From an uncultured bacterium (GTDB lineage Bacteria; Bacteroidota; Bacteroidia; Chitinophagales; Chitinophagaceae): 8,323 bases of DNA. Below are positions 1 to 6,672 of the stretch, piece after piece; position 1 is the stretch's first letter; every line of letters begins with the position of its first letter. The position numbers and the translations under genes were made by a program. The notes beneath the pieces were generated by a model. That model made no database searches and was not told the origin of the DNA. It saw nothing but the letters and a program-made list of their open reading frames with translations. The DNA lies in NCBI GenBank assembly GCA_903957405.1, contig CAJBPC010000041.1, positions 1-8,323 of the forward strand. Reading direction: 5' to 3'.

Positions 1-482
1 ATGCTCGAACGATCCTTCTCGCTGTTCAGGTTGAACTGGGTGCCGGTGACCATCACGTCGAAATGCTCAGTGTGTACGATGAATGGCGTGGCTTTCGGTG
101 TGCGGGCGACTTTGAAGAACGCTTCGCCGCGAACCCATACTTCCCGGGATTCCCGTCGCTGTAGGTCCTTGCTGTAGCGGATCCTGGAGTCGCTGTTGAG
201 GATGATGACCGACCCGTCCGGCAGCGTCTTCTCGATCTTCTCGCCAACACCGGCGTAGACAGACCGCTTTTTTACCGAGACCGTCACGATCGTCAATGAT
301 ACCATCAGCAACAACCCCGCCGCAATCTGCATCCATCTCATGCGTATGCCGCTCGTGACACGAAGCTCATCTTTCCGGTCGAGCTTCTTCAGCAAGGCGG
401 ATCGCTGATGTGCCAGCGCTTCGGTCGAAACGCCGCGTTCCGGGAATACGAGTGACTCCCCGAATGGGTCTTCTGTGTTCAT
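1..482 (-). CDS. FecR-family anti-sigma factor, N-terminal 160 residues (cut by left edge)
   Basis: This is a membrane-bound FecR-type protein of the kind that holds an ECF sigma factor and passes on a signal from an outer-membrane receptor. I read it by hand from the reverse complement: an open frame from ATG at 482 to the window edge. Residues about 48-70 form one membrane segment (MRWMQIAAGLLLMVSLTIVT). The periplasmic part then shows the usual FecR signature: LPDGSVIILNSDSRIRY (about 87-103), VWVRGEAFFKVAR (about 115-127), PFIVHTEHFDVMVTGTQFN (about 133-151). The start is well fixed, because an in-frame TGA lies two codons upstream (486-488). The cytoplasmic part is therefore only about 49 residues, shorter than the roughly 80-100 usual in Bacteroidota FecR proteins, and it lacks an obvious sigma-binding helical bundle. 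It is divergent from the neighbouring sigma factor. The family is clear; the pairing with that sigma factor is inferred. Confidence 0.9.
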   Translation of the reverse strand, partial: MNTEDPFGESLVFPERGVSTEALAHQRSALLKKLDRKDELRVTSGIRMRWMQIAAGLLLMVSLTIVTVSVKKRSVYAGVGEKIEKTLPDGSVIILNSDSRIRYSKDLQRRESREVWVRGEAFFKVARTPKATPFIVHTEHFDVMVTGTQFNLNSEKDRSS

Positions 483-563
483 GTGTCATGTTTTTTTGAA
501 ATTAAATTCATATGGATGTGTCGCGAATGCTTATTTTGTAACGTTCAATCAGGATAAATTTTT
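483..563. promoter_or_regulatory. Shared intergenic region between divergent fecR-like and sigma genes
   Basis: These 81 bases separate two divergent starts, so any promoters for both genes must lie here or inside the opposite gene. The stretch is AT-rich, with a run of seven T (491-497) and A-rich sequence just before the sigma start. I could not find a properly spaced Bacteroidota housekeeping promoter (TTTG, 19-21 bases, TAnnTTTG) in either direction. The nearest match, TATTTTG at 532-538, is one base short and has no partner at the right distance. ECF-dependent or weak promoters remain possible. Confidence 0.4.
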
Positions 564-1088
564 ATGAGCGAGGATATCGCCTTATGGGAAAGCTTCAGAC
601 AGGGCGACAGATCCGCATTGGCAGACTTGTTCTGTGCGCATTACGATATGCTGGAAAGATATGGCCGGAAGGTCGTGCCGGAGGAAAACGCCCGGCAGGA
701 TCTCATCCATGACATCTTCATCGACCTGTGGGAAAGGAAGACACCGCCTCCGGTGACATCCATCCAGTCATACCTGCTGGGTGCGCTCCGGAATAAAATC
801 CTTGCGCATTTTCGGGAAAAACGAAAACGTTCCGGTGTGGTGCCCTTGGAGATAGACTTCCAACTGAGTGCCGAAGACTTCATCGTGGAGCGCGAAGAAG
901 AACGGGAACGCATCGAAAGGCTATTGAAATCCGTCGAACAGATCCCCCCGCGACAACGCGAGATCCTCTACCTGCGATACTATTGCCGGTTGGAGTATGC
1001 TGACATATGCCAGATGATGGGCATCACCTACCAGGTCGCCCGCAACCAGTTGTCTCTCGCCCTGGCATCTGTACGGAGATCTTACTGA
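564..1088 (+). CDS. RNA polymerase ECF sigma factor (sigma-70 family)
   Basis: This 174-residue protein has the size and layout of an ECF sigma factor, which directs RNA polymerase to a small regulon, often held in check by a FecR protein. Region 2 spans about residues 18-90: LFCAHYDMLERYGRKV, then DLIHDIFIDLWERK (47-60) matching the conserved region 2.2, then SIQSYLLGALRNKILAHFRE. Region 4 spans about residues 117-174: the IPPRQREILYLRYY segment (127-140) followed by the helix-turn-helix LEYADICQMMGITYQVARNQ (143-162). The ATG at 564 follows an A/T-rich leader without a Shine-Dalgarno site. The gene is divergent from the FecR-like gene rather than just upstream of it. Its targets are unknown; the hydrolase and rhamnose genes downstream are on the same strand but 185 bases or more away. 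Confidence 0.92.
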   Translation: MSEDIALWESFRQGDRSALADLFCAHYDMLERYGRKVVPEENARQDLIHDIFIDLWERKTPPPVTSIQSYLLGALRNKILAHFREKRKRSGVVPLEIDFQLSAEDFIVEREEERERIERLLKSVEQIPPRQREILYLRYYCRLEYADICQMMGITYQVARNQLSLALASVRRSY

Positions 1089-1165
1089 TGCGGCCCATCA
1101 TCTTCCGGCCTCGTATTGCCGGTTGTTGCGCTTCATGTAGTATTTCGGTCTCAAGAGGCGCTTTA

Positions 1166-1194
1166 TTTGCCTGCGAAGTCTCGGATATCTTTTG
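1166..1194 (+). promoter_or_regulatory. Weak candidate promoter for the alpha/beta hydrolase gene
   Basis: TTTG (1166-1169) is followed after 16 bases by TATCTTTTG (1186-1194), which resembles the Bacteroidota -33/-7 pair TTTG and TAnnTTTG but has one extra T and a spacer shorter than the usual 19-21. It lies about 80 bases before the hydrolase start, in the 185-base gap after the sigma gene. The same gap holds a short hairpin (CCGGC 1105-1109 with GCCGG 1118-1122) without a T tract. Confidence 0.3.
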
Positions 1195-1273
1195 CATTTT
1201 TATGAGGAATCATATCTTGCGACAAAGCTGTGACACGCAGGACATCGTCAGACGCATTTAAATCAAATTCACC

Positions 1274-2131
1274 ATGTACCGTAGCATTCTTTTTGTATTC
1301 ACTTTTCTTCTCATGACACATGTCCATGCCCAGAAACTGCCGGTGGGGGCATCCTCTGTCGTGTATGAAAATCATGGGGAACCTCTCACCCTTTTTACCT
1401 ACCGCCCCCCCACGTACACCGACGGACCGGTCGTCGTCGTCTTTCACGGCGTGCGCAGGAATGCGGAAGACTATCGCAACTTCGCCATCAATATGGCCGA
1501 GCGTTTCAAAGCCATCGTCGTGACGCCTCTGTTCGATTCCTTGCGATTCCCCTCTGCCCGGTACCAGAGAGGCGGACTGATGAAGGCGAAGCAGGTGCAG
1601 CCTCAGGGGGAATGGACCTATGCCATGGTGCCGGGCATTGTTGACTTCATCCGGAACCGGGAACAGAATATGTCCTTGCCCTATTACCTCGTCGGGCATT
1701 CTGCCGGCGGGCAGTTCCTCGTCAGAATGGCCGCATTCATGCCCGGAGAAGCCAAGCGCATCGTGGCCTGCAATCCCGGCTCCGACCTCTTCCCCACAAA
1801 GGATCAGTCCTTTGGCTATGGTTTTGGCGGACTCCCCGAAACCCTCAGCAATGATGCGGTCCTGAAAGCCTATCTCGCAGCACCGCTCACCTTGTACCTC
1901 GGTACGGATGACATCTATCCCAAGCCAAGCTTCGATGACAGTCCGGAGGGAATGATACAGGGCCGGCATCGACTGGAGCGCGGAAGAAACTGCTATGCGT
2001 TCGCACAATCACTTGCCGCCAAAAAAGGCTGGGCCTTCAACTGGAGAAAGGTCGAGACGCCCGGCATCGGACACGATGCGGCGATGATGTTCGCCGCAAA
2101 AGAAACGGAAGATGCGATCTTCGGAAACTGA
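1274..2131 (+). CDS. Secreted alpha/beta hydrolase (putative esterase)
   Basis: This 285-residue protein is predicted to be exported and to act as a serine esterase or related hydrolase; the substrate is unknown. Residues 1-19 form a signal peptide (hydrophobic SILFVFTFLLM, cleavage likely at VHA|Q). The alpha/beta hydrolase fold signs are VVVVFHGVRRN (53-63; HG of the oxyanion loop), the nucleophile elbow LVGHSAGGQF (139-148; Ser143), a late Asp at 212 or 213 in LYLGTDDIYP, and His267 in PGIGHDAAM. The order Ser-Asp-His is canonical. It lies 185 bases after the sigma gene and 117 bases before the rhamnose transporter, all on the same strand. This suggests, but does not prove, a role in releasing acyl groups from a rhamnose-containing glycan or glycoside. 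The fold is confident; the substrate link is a guess. Confidence 0.85.
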   Translation: MYRSILFVFTFLLMTHVHAQKLPVGASSVVYENHGEPLTLFTYRPPTYTDGPVVVVFHGVRRNAEDYRNFAINMAERFKAIVVTPLFDSLRFPSARYQRGGLMKAKQVQPQGEWTYAMVPGIVDFIRNREQNMSLPYYLVGHSAGGQFLVRMAAFMPGEAKRIVACNPGSDLFPTKDQSFGYGFGGLPETLSNDAVLKAYLAAPLTLYLGTDDIYPKPSFDDSPEGMIQGRHRLERGRNCYAFAQSLAAKKGWAFNWRKVETPGIGHDAAMMFAAKETEDAIFGN

Positions 2132-2248
2132 CCATTCATCATGAAAGCATCATCCGATTGGCACATCCGGCCTTTTTCATGTAAGCACAGGATGGTTAGC
2201 CCTGTCGATATCCATAAGTTGCCCTACTAAAACCCACAACGGTTCATC
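2132..2248 (+). promoter_or_regulatory. Leader of the rhamnose genes with a dyad and a short direct repeat
   Basis: This 117-base gap before rhaT is the likely control region of the rhamnose operon. It contains a perfect 7-base inverted repeat, CATGAAA (2140-2146) and TTTCATG (2175-2181). Between these arms the hexamer CATCCG occurs twice, at 2151-2156 and 2164-2169, 13 bases apart. A second small dyad is ACAGG/CCTGT near 2188-2206. These could be regulator sites, or the outer dyad could be the weak 3' hairpin of the hydrolase transcript. No properly spaced Bacteroidota promoter was found; TAAGTTG at 2215-2221 is only a partial -7 match. Confidence 0.3.
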
Positions 2249-3340
2249 ATGTCTGCAATCCTCGGCGTCATTTTCCATTTCATCGGTGGCTTCGCCTCCG
2301 GCAGTTTCTATTTGCCCTTCAAAAAGGTCAGGGGCTGGCAATGGGAAAGCTACTGGATCGTCGGAGGACTTTTCTCCTGGCTCATCGTGCCGCCCATCGC
2401 CGCATGGCTCACGATCCCCGGATTCATGGATATCATCGCCCAGACACCCGGCTCCGTCCTGGGCATGACATACCTCTTTGGTGTGCTCTGGGGTATTGGC
2501 GGACTCACCTACGGCCTCGGTGTCCGCTACCTTGGGGTATCGCTCGGCAGCAGCATCATCCTCGGACTTTGCATGGTATTCGGTGCACTGATCCCGGCAT
2601 TATACTATGATTTCAATCCGGTCGCGGGAAAGGATAGCTTCAGCGCAATGGTCGGCTCAGACTGGGGACTCACCATCCTGGCGGGGCTTTTGGTCTGCAT
2701 CGCCGGTATCATCGTGAGCGGACGCGCCGGCATCATGAAGGAAAAAGAACTCAAAGGGGCAGGCACAGACCCGCACGGGATATCCGTAGAAACGGAATAC
2801 AAGTTCGGACTCGGCATGGCCGTCGCCATCGTGTCAGGCGTCCTCAGCGCATGCTTCAACTTCGGCCTCGAAGCCGGACAGTCGATGGCCACCGTCGCCA
2901 ATGATGCTTGGAAATCAACCAGCCCGGGACAAGGCGAATTCCTTTTTCAAAACAACGTCGTCTACGTGGTCCTGCTCATGGGAGGCCTCACCACCAATTT
3001 CATCTGGTGCATGATCCTCAACCTGCGGCATCGGTCATTCGGCGATTATACCGACACCCAGACCCCCCTGCTGAAGAACTATCTCTTCGCCGCACTCGCA
3101 GGCACCACCTGGTTCCTGCAGTTCTTTTTCTATGGCATGGGTGAGAGCAAGCTGGGCAACGGCCCAAGCTCATGGATCCTACACATGGCATTCATCATCC
3201 TCGTCGCCAACCTCTGGGGACTCGTCCTCAAGGAATGGAAAGGCGTGAACAGGGCTACCGGAAACACCATCATCGCAGGCATCGTCATCATCATCATCTC
3301 CGTATTCATCGTCGGATACGGGAACAGCCTGCACGCCTGA
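2249..3340 (+). CDS. rhaT: L-rhamnose/H+ symporter, RhaT family
   Basis: This 363-residue integral membrane protein would import L-rhamnose across the inner membrane with protons. It follows the Escherichia coli RhaT pattern closely: HFIGGFASGSFYLPFKKVRG (10-29, compare FYAPFKKV), the WESYWIVGGLFSWLIVP segment (32-48), LFGVLWGIGGLTYGLGVRYLG (76-96), then WFLQFFFYGMG (288-298), SSWILHMAFIILVANLWGLV (307-326) and LVLKEWKG (325-332). These are hallmark stretches of the family, in the family order. Hydrophobicity supports about ten membrane segments, as expected. Length is near the usual 344, with a larger soluble loop around residues 163-186. It is the first gene of a tight three-gene run, with 44 bases to the isomerase gene. 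Confidence 0.93.
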   Translation: MSAILGVIFHFIGGFASGSFYLPFKKVRGWQWESYWIVGGLFSWLIVPPIAAWLTIPGFMDIIAQTPGSVLGMTYLFGVLWGIGGLTYGLGVRYLGVSLGSSIILGLCMVFGALIPALYYDFNPVAGKDSFSAMVGSDWGLTILAGLLVCIAGIIVSGRAGIMKEKELKGAGTDPHGISVETEYKFGLGMAVAIVSGVLSACFNFGLEAGQSMATVANDAWKSTSPGQGEFLFQNNVVYVVLLMGGLTTNFIWCMILNLRHRSFGDYTDTQTPLLKNYLFAALAGTTWFLQFFFYGMGESKLGNGPSSWILHMAFIILVANLWGLVLKEWKGVNRATGNTIIAGIVIIIISVFIVGYGNSLHA

Positions 3341-3384
3341 TCGATCAAATAGCCCTGGAAAAATAAATACAAACGCACACGGTC

Positions 3385-4659
3385 ATGGTCATTGAAAAGT
3401 CATCCATCCAAGCCTTCAACGGACAACACTCCGCCCTACACCAAAAAAGATATGAATACACCGCATCGCTCATCCCGAATGCGGAAGATGTGATACGGAA
3501 ATTGATGGTCTTTAATGTCGCCATCCCCAGTTGGGCGCTCGGGACCGGCGGTACGCGATTCGGCCGGTTCTCCGGATCCGGCGAGCCAGGCACACTGGAA
3601 CAGAAACTGGAGGATGTAGGCCTGCTGCACGCACTCAATGCCAGCAGCGGTGCGATTTCCCTGCACATACCCTGGGATATTCCACGCGACCATGCCGCCA
3701 TCATGCAACAGGCCGAATACCTCGGGATCGCATTCGATGCGGTCAATTCAAACACCTTCCAGGATCAAAAAGACCAGCCGCTGAGCTATAAGTTCGGTTC
3801 GCTGCAACATGTCGACAACGCCGTACGGAGTCAGGCGGTGCAACACAACATCGATGTGATCCGGCACGGTGCCGCGCTTGGCTCGAAATCCCTGACCGTC
3901 TGGCTCAGCGATGGCAGCTGCTTCCCAGGACAACTCAATTTCAGAAAGGCTTTTCAGCGCACACTGGAGGGTATGCACGAGATCTATGCCGCACTTCCCG
4001 ATGACTGGAAGCTGTTCGTGGAATATAAAGCCTTTGAGCCCAACTTTTACTCCATGACGGTCGGCGATTGGGGCCAGTCGCTGCTGTTTTCCGGTAAACT
4101 GGGGCCGAAGGCATACACACTGGTCGACCTCGGTCACCATCTTCCCAATGCCAACATCGAACAGATCGTCTCGCTCTTGCTCATGGAAGGCAAGCTGGGC
4201 GGATTTCATTTCAACGACAGCAAATACGGGGATGATGACCTCACGGCGGGATCCATGCGCCCTTACCAGCTCTTTCTGATCTTCAATGAACTCGTCGAAG
4301 GGATGGATGCCCGCGGCATGGACCATGCGCGCGACCTCGGCTGGATGATCGACGCCAGCCACAATGTGAAGGACCCGCTGGAGGATCTTCTTCAGTCGGT
4401 CGAAGCCCTGATGCTCGCCTATGCGCAAGCCTTGTGTGTGGATCGTGCCGCACTCACCGCGGCACAGGAACGCAATGATGCCGTAGCCGCTCAAGAGATC
4501 CTTCAGGATGTCTTCCGGACAGACCTGCGACCACTCCTGGCCGAAGCACGCCTCAGGAAAGGAGCTGCACTTCATCCCCTGCATTTCTTCCGCGAGAAAA
4601 AGTTGAGGGATGCACTGGTGCAGGAACGTGGGACGCTCAACATCTCAACCGGATTGTGA
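3385..4659 (+). CDS. rhaI: L-rhamnose isomerase, Pseudomonas stutzeri RhaI type
   Basis: This 424-residue cytoplasmic enzyme would interconvert L-rhamnose and L-rhamnulose using two divalent metal ions. It matches the L-rhamnose isomerase of P. stutzeri rather than the E. coli RhaA sequence family. The metal-site residues line up with those known in the stutzeri enzyme at a steady offset of six: Glu213 in FVEYKAFEP, Asp248 and His251 in LVDLGHH, His275 in GGFHFNDSKYG, Asp283 and Asp285 in GDDDL, and then Asp323 in WMIDASHN (offset four). The barrel start is seen in IPSWALGTGGTRFGRF (47-62). The chosen ATG at 3385 has an A-rich leader (GGAAAAATAAATAC). The stop TGA overlaps the kinase start as TGATG, so the two are probably translationally coupled. 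All key residues seen appear intact. Confidence 0.93.
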   Translation: MVIEKSSIQAFNGQHSALHQKRYEYTASLIPNAEDVIRKLMVFNVAIPSWALGTGGTRFGRFSGSGEPGTLEQKLEDVGLLHALNASSGAISLHIPWDIPRDHAAIMQQAEYLGIAFDAVNSNTFQDQKDQPLSYKFGSLQHVDNAVRSQAVQHNIDVIRHGAALGSKSLTVWLSDGSCFPGQLNFRKAFQRTLEGMHEIYAALPDDWKLFVEYKAFEPNFYSMTVGDWGQSLLFSGKLGPKAYTLVDLGHHLPNANIEQIVSLLLMEGKLGGFHFNDSKYGDDDLTAGSMRPYQLFLIFNELVEGMDARGMDHARDLGWMIDASHNVKDPLEDLLQSVEALMLAYAQALCVDRAALTAAQERNDAVAAQEILQDVFRTDLRPLLAEARLRKGAALHPLHFFREKKLRDALVQERGTLNISTGL

Positions 4660-5978
4660 TGGAAAGAACACCCGTGATCATGATATTCGATATCGGCAGG
4701 ACCAACAAGAAGATGCTGGTGTTCGACAGGGATTACCAGGTCTTGCGCTCCGAGTTCTTCGACCTGCCGCAGACCGTGGATGCCGGGGGATACCTCACGG
4801 AAGACCTTGATGCACTCACCGCCCGGATCTGGCAGGAACTCCGGCAGGTCTTGGATGACGATGCATTCGAATTGCGCGCGCTGAACGTCACGACATACGG
4901 CGCGACCATTGTGAACACCGATGACCAAGGCCGGCCCGTACACCCCGTACTCGATTACCTCCGTCCGTTGGATCCCTTGATACAACAGCGCTTTGATGTC
5001 CTCCACGATACGAACGGCAACGCATATGCGGAATCCGCCTCTCCCGAACTCGGTAACCTCAACACGGGCATGCAGCTCTTTGCACTGAAGCAAGCCGATG
5101 ATCCCGTTTTTCAGAGGATCCGACACAGCACATGGCTGCCTCAATACCTCAGCAGCAGATTCACCGGCAGGCTGTTCTCTGAATACACCAGCATCGGTTG
5201 CCACACGATGTGCTGGGATTTTCGCAACATGGACTACCATGCATGGACAAAAAACGAAGGGATCGCCGGCCTTTTCCCACCGATCCGCCCTGCCGCGGAA
5301 CCTGTCACCATCGACATCGATGGCCGCAGGATCGTCGCAGGCATCGGTATGCATGACAGCTCATCGGCACTGCTGCCCTATCTCCGTTCGATGACGGAAC
5401 CTTTCATGCTCCTGTCGACTGGCTCCTGGAATATCTGCATGAACCCTTTCAATGATGCGCCACTGACGGCTGATGAACTCGCGCAGGACTGTCTCTGCTA
5501 CCTCACGTATGAGGGCCGTCCGGTCAAGTCATCCCGTTTGAATGCAGGCTTCCAACACGCGGAAGCGGTGGCATCCCTCTCTCGCCGATTCGGGAACCCA
5601 AAGGATTTCTATCTAGGCCTCGGATGGGATCCTTTTATGGCCGACAGGGTGACGGCAACCCTTTCCCATGACGGTTCACCCGACCCCAGCGGCGAGTGCT
5701 CAACGCCATCGGAAGCCTATTACGCTTTTCTGGCCCGCCTTGTGGCAACGCAATCCGAAAAAATCCGCCTCGTGGCGTCTTCACACGTGCAACAACTTTT
5801 CATCGATGGCGGCTTCAGCCGAAATGTGATATTCATGGAACTGCTCCGGCGCGAACTGCCATCACTGCGGATCGCCGCAGCGGAAGTGGGACAAGCCACG
5901 GCACTTGGGGCAGCCATGGTGCTGCACGAGCACTGGAATGAAAAACCCCTCCGGAAGGATCTGGTGAGATTCCTGTAG
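4659..5978 (+). CDS. rhaB: FGGY-family carbohydrate kinase, probable rhamnulokinase
   Basis: This 439-residue kinase would phosphorylate L-rhamnulose at position 1 with ATP. FGGY features appear in order: the N-terminal phosphate loop IFDIGRTNKKMLVFD (about 9-23), a sugar-side Asp in the YLRPLDP region (about 100-106), the catalytic base Asp233 in GIGMHDSSSALLPY, the nucleotide loop LLSTGSWNI (about 251-259), FIDGGFSRN (about 381-389) and GQATALGAAM (about 411-420). HDSSSA and STGSW correspond to HDTASA and SSGTW in E. coli RhaB. It is about 50 residues shorter than that enzyme, and the NKK loop differs from the DxGASSGR loop seen there. I chose ATG 4659, which overlaps the rhaI stop by one base; a GTG at 4656 would add one residue. 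FGGY membership is clear. Rhamnulose as the substrate rests mainly on the neighbours, and another ketose kinase is possible. Confidence 0.87.
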   Translation: MERTPVIMIFDIGRTNKKMLVFDRDYQVLRSEFFDLPQTVDAGGYLTEDLDALTARIWQELRQVLDDDAFELRALNVTTYGATIVNTDDQGRPVHPVLDYLRPLDPLIQQRFDVLHDTNGNAYAESASPELGNLNTGMQLFALKQADDPVFQRIRHSTWLPQYLSSRFTGRLFSEYTSIGCHTMCWDFRNMDYHAWTKNEGIAGLFPPIRPAAEPVTIDIDGRRIVAGIGMHDSSSALLPYLRSMTEPFMLLSTGSWNICMNPFNDAPLTADELAQDCLCYLTYEGRPVKSSRLNAGFQHAEAVASLSRRFGNPKDFYLGLGWDPFMADRVTATLSHDGSPDPSGECSTPSEAYYAFLARLVATQSEKIRLVASSHVQQLFIDGGFSRNVIFMELLRRELPSLRIAAAEVGQATALGAAMVLHEHWNEKPLRKDLVRFL

Positions 5979-6132
5979 TTGGAATTATCACGGCGGAGGA
6001 CATAATTGTCCGATGCATCCTTATTACTTGACCACTTACGCAAACCCATGATGCAGGTCCATTGCGGCAGTCATTCGGCAGATCCCCGGCATACTCGGTT
6101 CGCACGGCCGCGAGGTGTGGACGCACAGAAAC
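5979..6132. other. Intergenic region between convergent genes, with a small dyad
   Basis: This stretch separates the 3' ends of the kinase gene and the small minus-strand gene. Near its left end is GGACA-TAAT-TGTCC (5998-6011), a 5-base-arm dyad, and overlapping it AATTAT (5983-5988) pairs with ATAATT (6002-6007). Either could fold at the end of the rhamnose transcript, but there is no following T tract, so I do not call an intrinsic terminator. Nothing else is evident. Confidence 0.3.
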
Positions 6133-6351
6133 TCATTTCTTTCCCTGCCTTGCCAAAAACTGTTTGACATCTTCGGAGCTCTTCGGCAACATCGCGACGT
6201 CGATCTTCCGGATCCTTCCTTCGCCGTAATGATCCTTCGCCATTTTCTCCACCATCCGCAGCGCAGTGTCAGGATTCCACACCTCCAACAGCCGGATGCC
6301 CTGCTGTATGCGGCCGGTCTTCAGGGTAATGGCGATTTTATAGTACGGCAT
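6133..6351 (-). CDS. Small conserved-looking protein of unknown function (72 aa)
   Basis: I do not recognise a function. The 72-residue protein starts MPYYKIAITLKTGRIQQGIR and continues with a segment that looks like alternating strand and helix (LLEVWNPDTALRMVEKMAKD, then a final amphipathic helix SSEDVKQFLARQGKK). It is soluble, basic, and has no signal or membrane segment. The sequence has the composition of a real, folded small protein, and similar short MPY(Y/F)K-type proteins occur in Bacteroidota as hypothetical proteins; that last point is from memory. The ATG at 6351 is preceded on its strand by AT-rich sequence. It is convergent with the kinase and probably a separate transcript. 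No regulator or enzyme motif is seen. Confidence 0.72.
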   Translation of the reverse strand: MPYYKIAITLKTGRIQQGIRLLEVWNPDTALRMVEKMAKDHYGEGRIRKIDVAMLPKSSEDVKQFLARQGKK

Positions 6352-6672
6352 GCGTGCAAATTACTAAAAATATTAGCAATTCAATATGCTCACTTCCGCG
6401 CATTTGTTCATCACCATGCCTTGCTCAACTATATGTGCACGGCATCTTGAGACTTCCACGAAACGCTTATTTCTTTTTTCTTCTTTTGCAAAGACGGATT
6501 CTCGTGTAGACCAGCTGTGGCAGGATACACCCATATCGTGTCTAATCGAATGGCTGTTTTCATGTCGACGAGATCTAGCCAGTCCACGTCATCCCCCTCC
6601 TTTGCATCAACGATTTTTACAGCAACCACCTCCAACAACGGCAACTGGATTTTGCATTGACGGCCAACATCT
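6352..6672. other. Region without a convincing intact gene
   Basis: The left half (6352-6490) is AT-rich and likely holds the promoter of the small minus-strand gene. The open frames across 6386-6892 (plus) and 6429-6644 (minus) have odd composition and no family match I can see. From about 6579 the third plus frame reads a protein-like run including LLCINDFYSN and FALGSAASCSYDQYYTSG, ending at a stop at 6756-6758. An in-frame TAG lies just upstream at 6576. This run may be an N-terminal part of the decayed SGNH-like gene that follows. Confidence 0.4.

Noticed and set aside
495..538. Possible housekeeping promoter for the sigma gene (TTTG at 495-498, TATTTTG at 532-538)
   Set aside because: The -7 element is one base short and the spacing of 33 bases is far from the usual 19-21.
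1163..2008. Long minus-strand open frame (281 codons) opposite the alpha/beta hydrolase
   Set aside because: It lies entirely antisense to a gene with a clear signal peptide and catalytic triad, has His/Gly/Arg-rich composition, and shows no family features.
3280..3300. CATCATCATCATC microsatellite-like run
   Set aside because: It encodes consecutive isoleucines in the last membrane segment of RhaT and is explained by coding.
3338..3347. Perfect palindrome TGATCGATCA over the rhaT stop codon
   Set aside because: A ten-base palindrome is expected several times by chance in a window of this size, and there is no T tract or repeat copy elsewhere that I noticed.
3748..5354. Two long minus-strand open frames (278 and 260 codons) opposite rhaI and the kinase
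   Set aside because: Both are shadows caused by the GC-biased third positions of the plus-strand genes, whose metal-site and ATP-site motifs are intact.
6429..6644. Minus-strand open frame of 71 codons
   Set aside because: Composition is not impossible for a protein, but there is no motif, and it overlaps the decayed region; support is too weak to call a gene.
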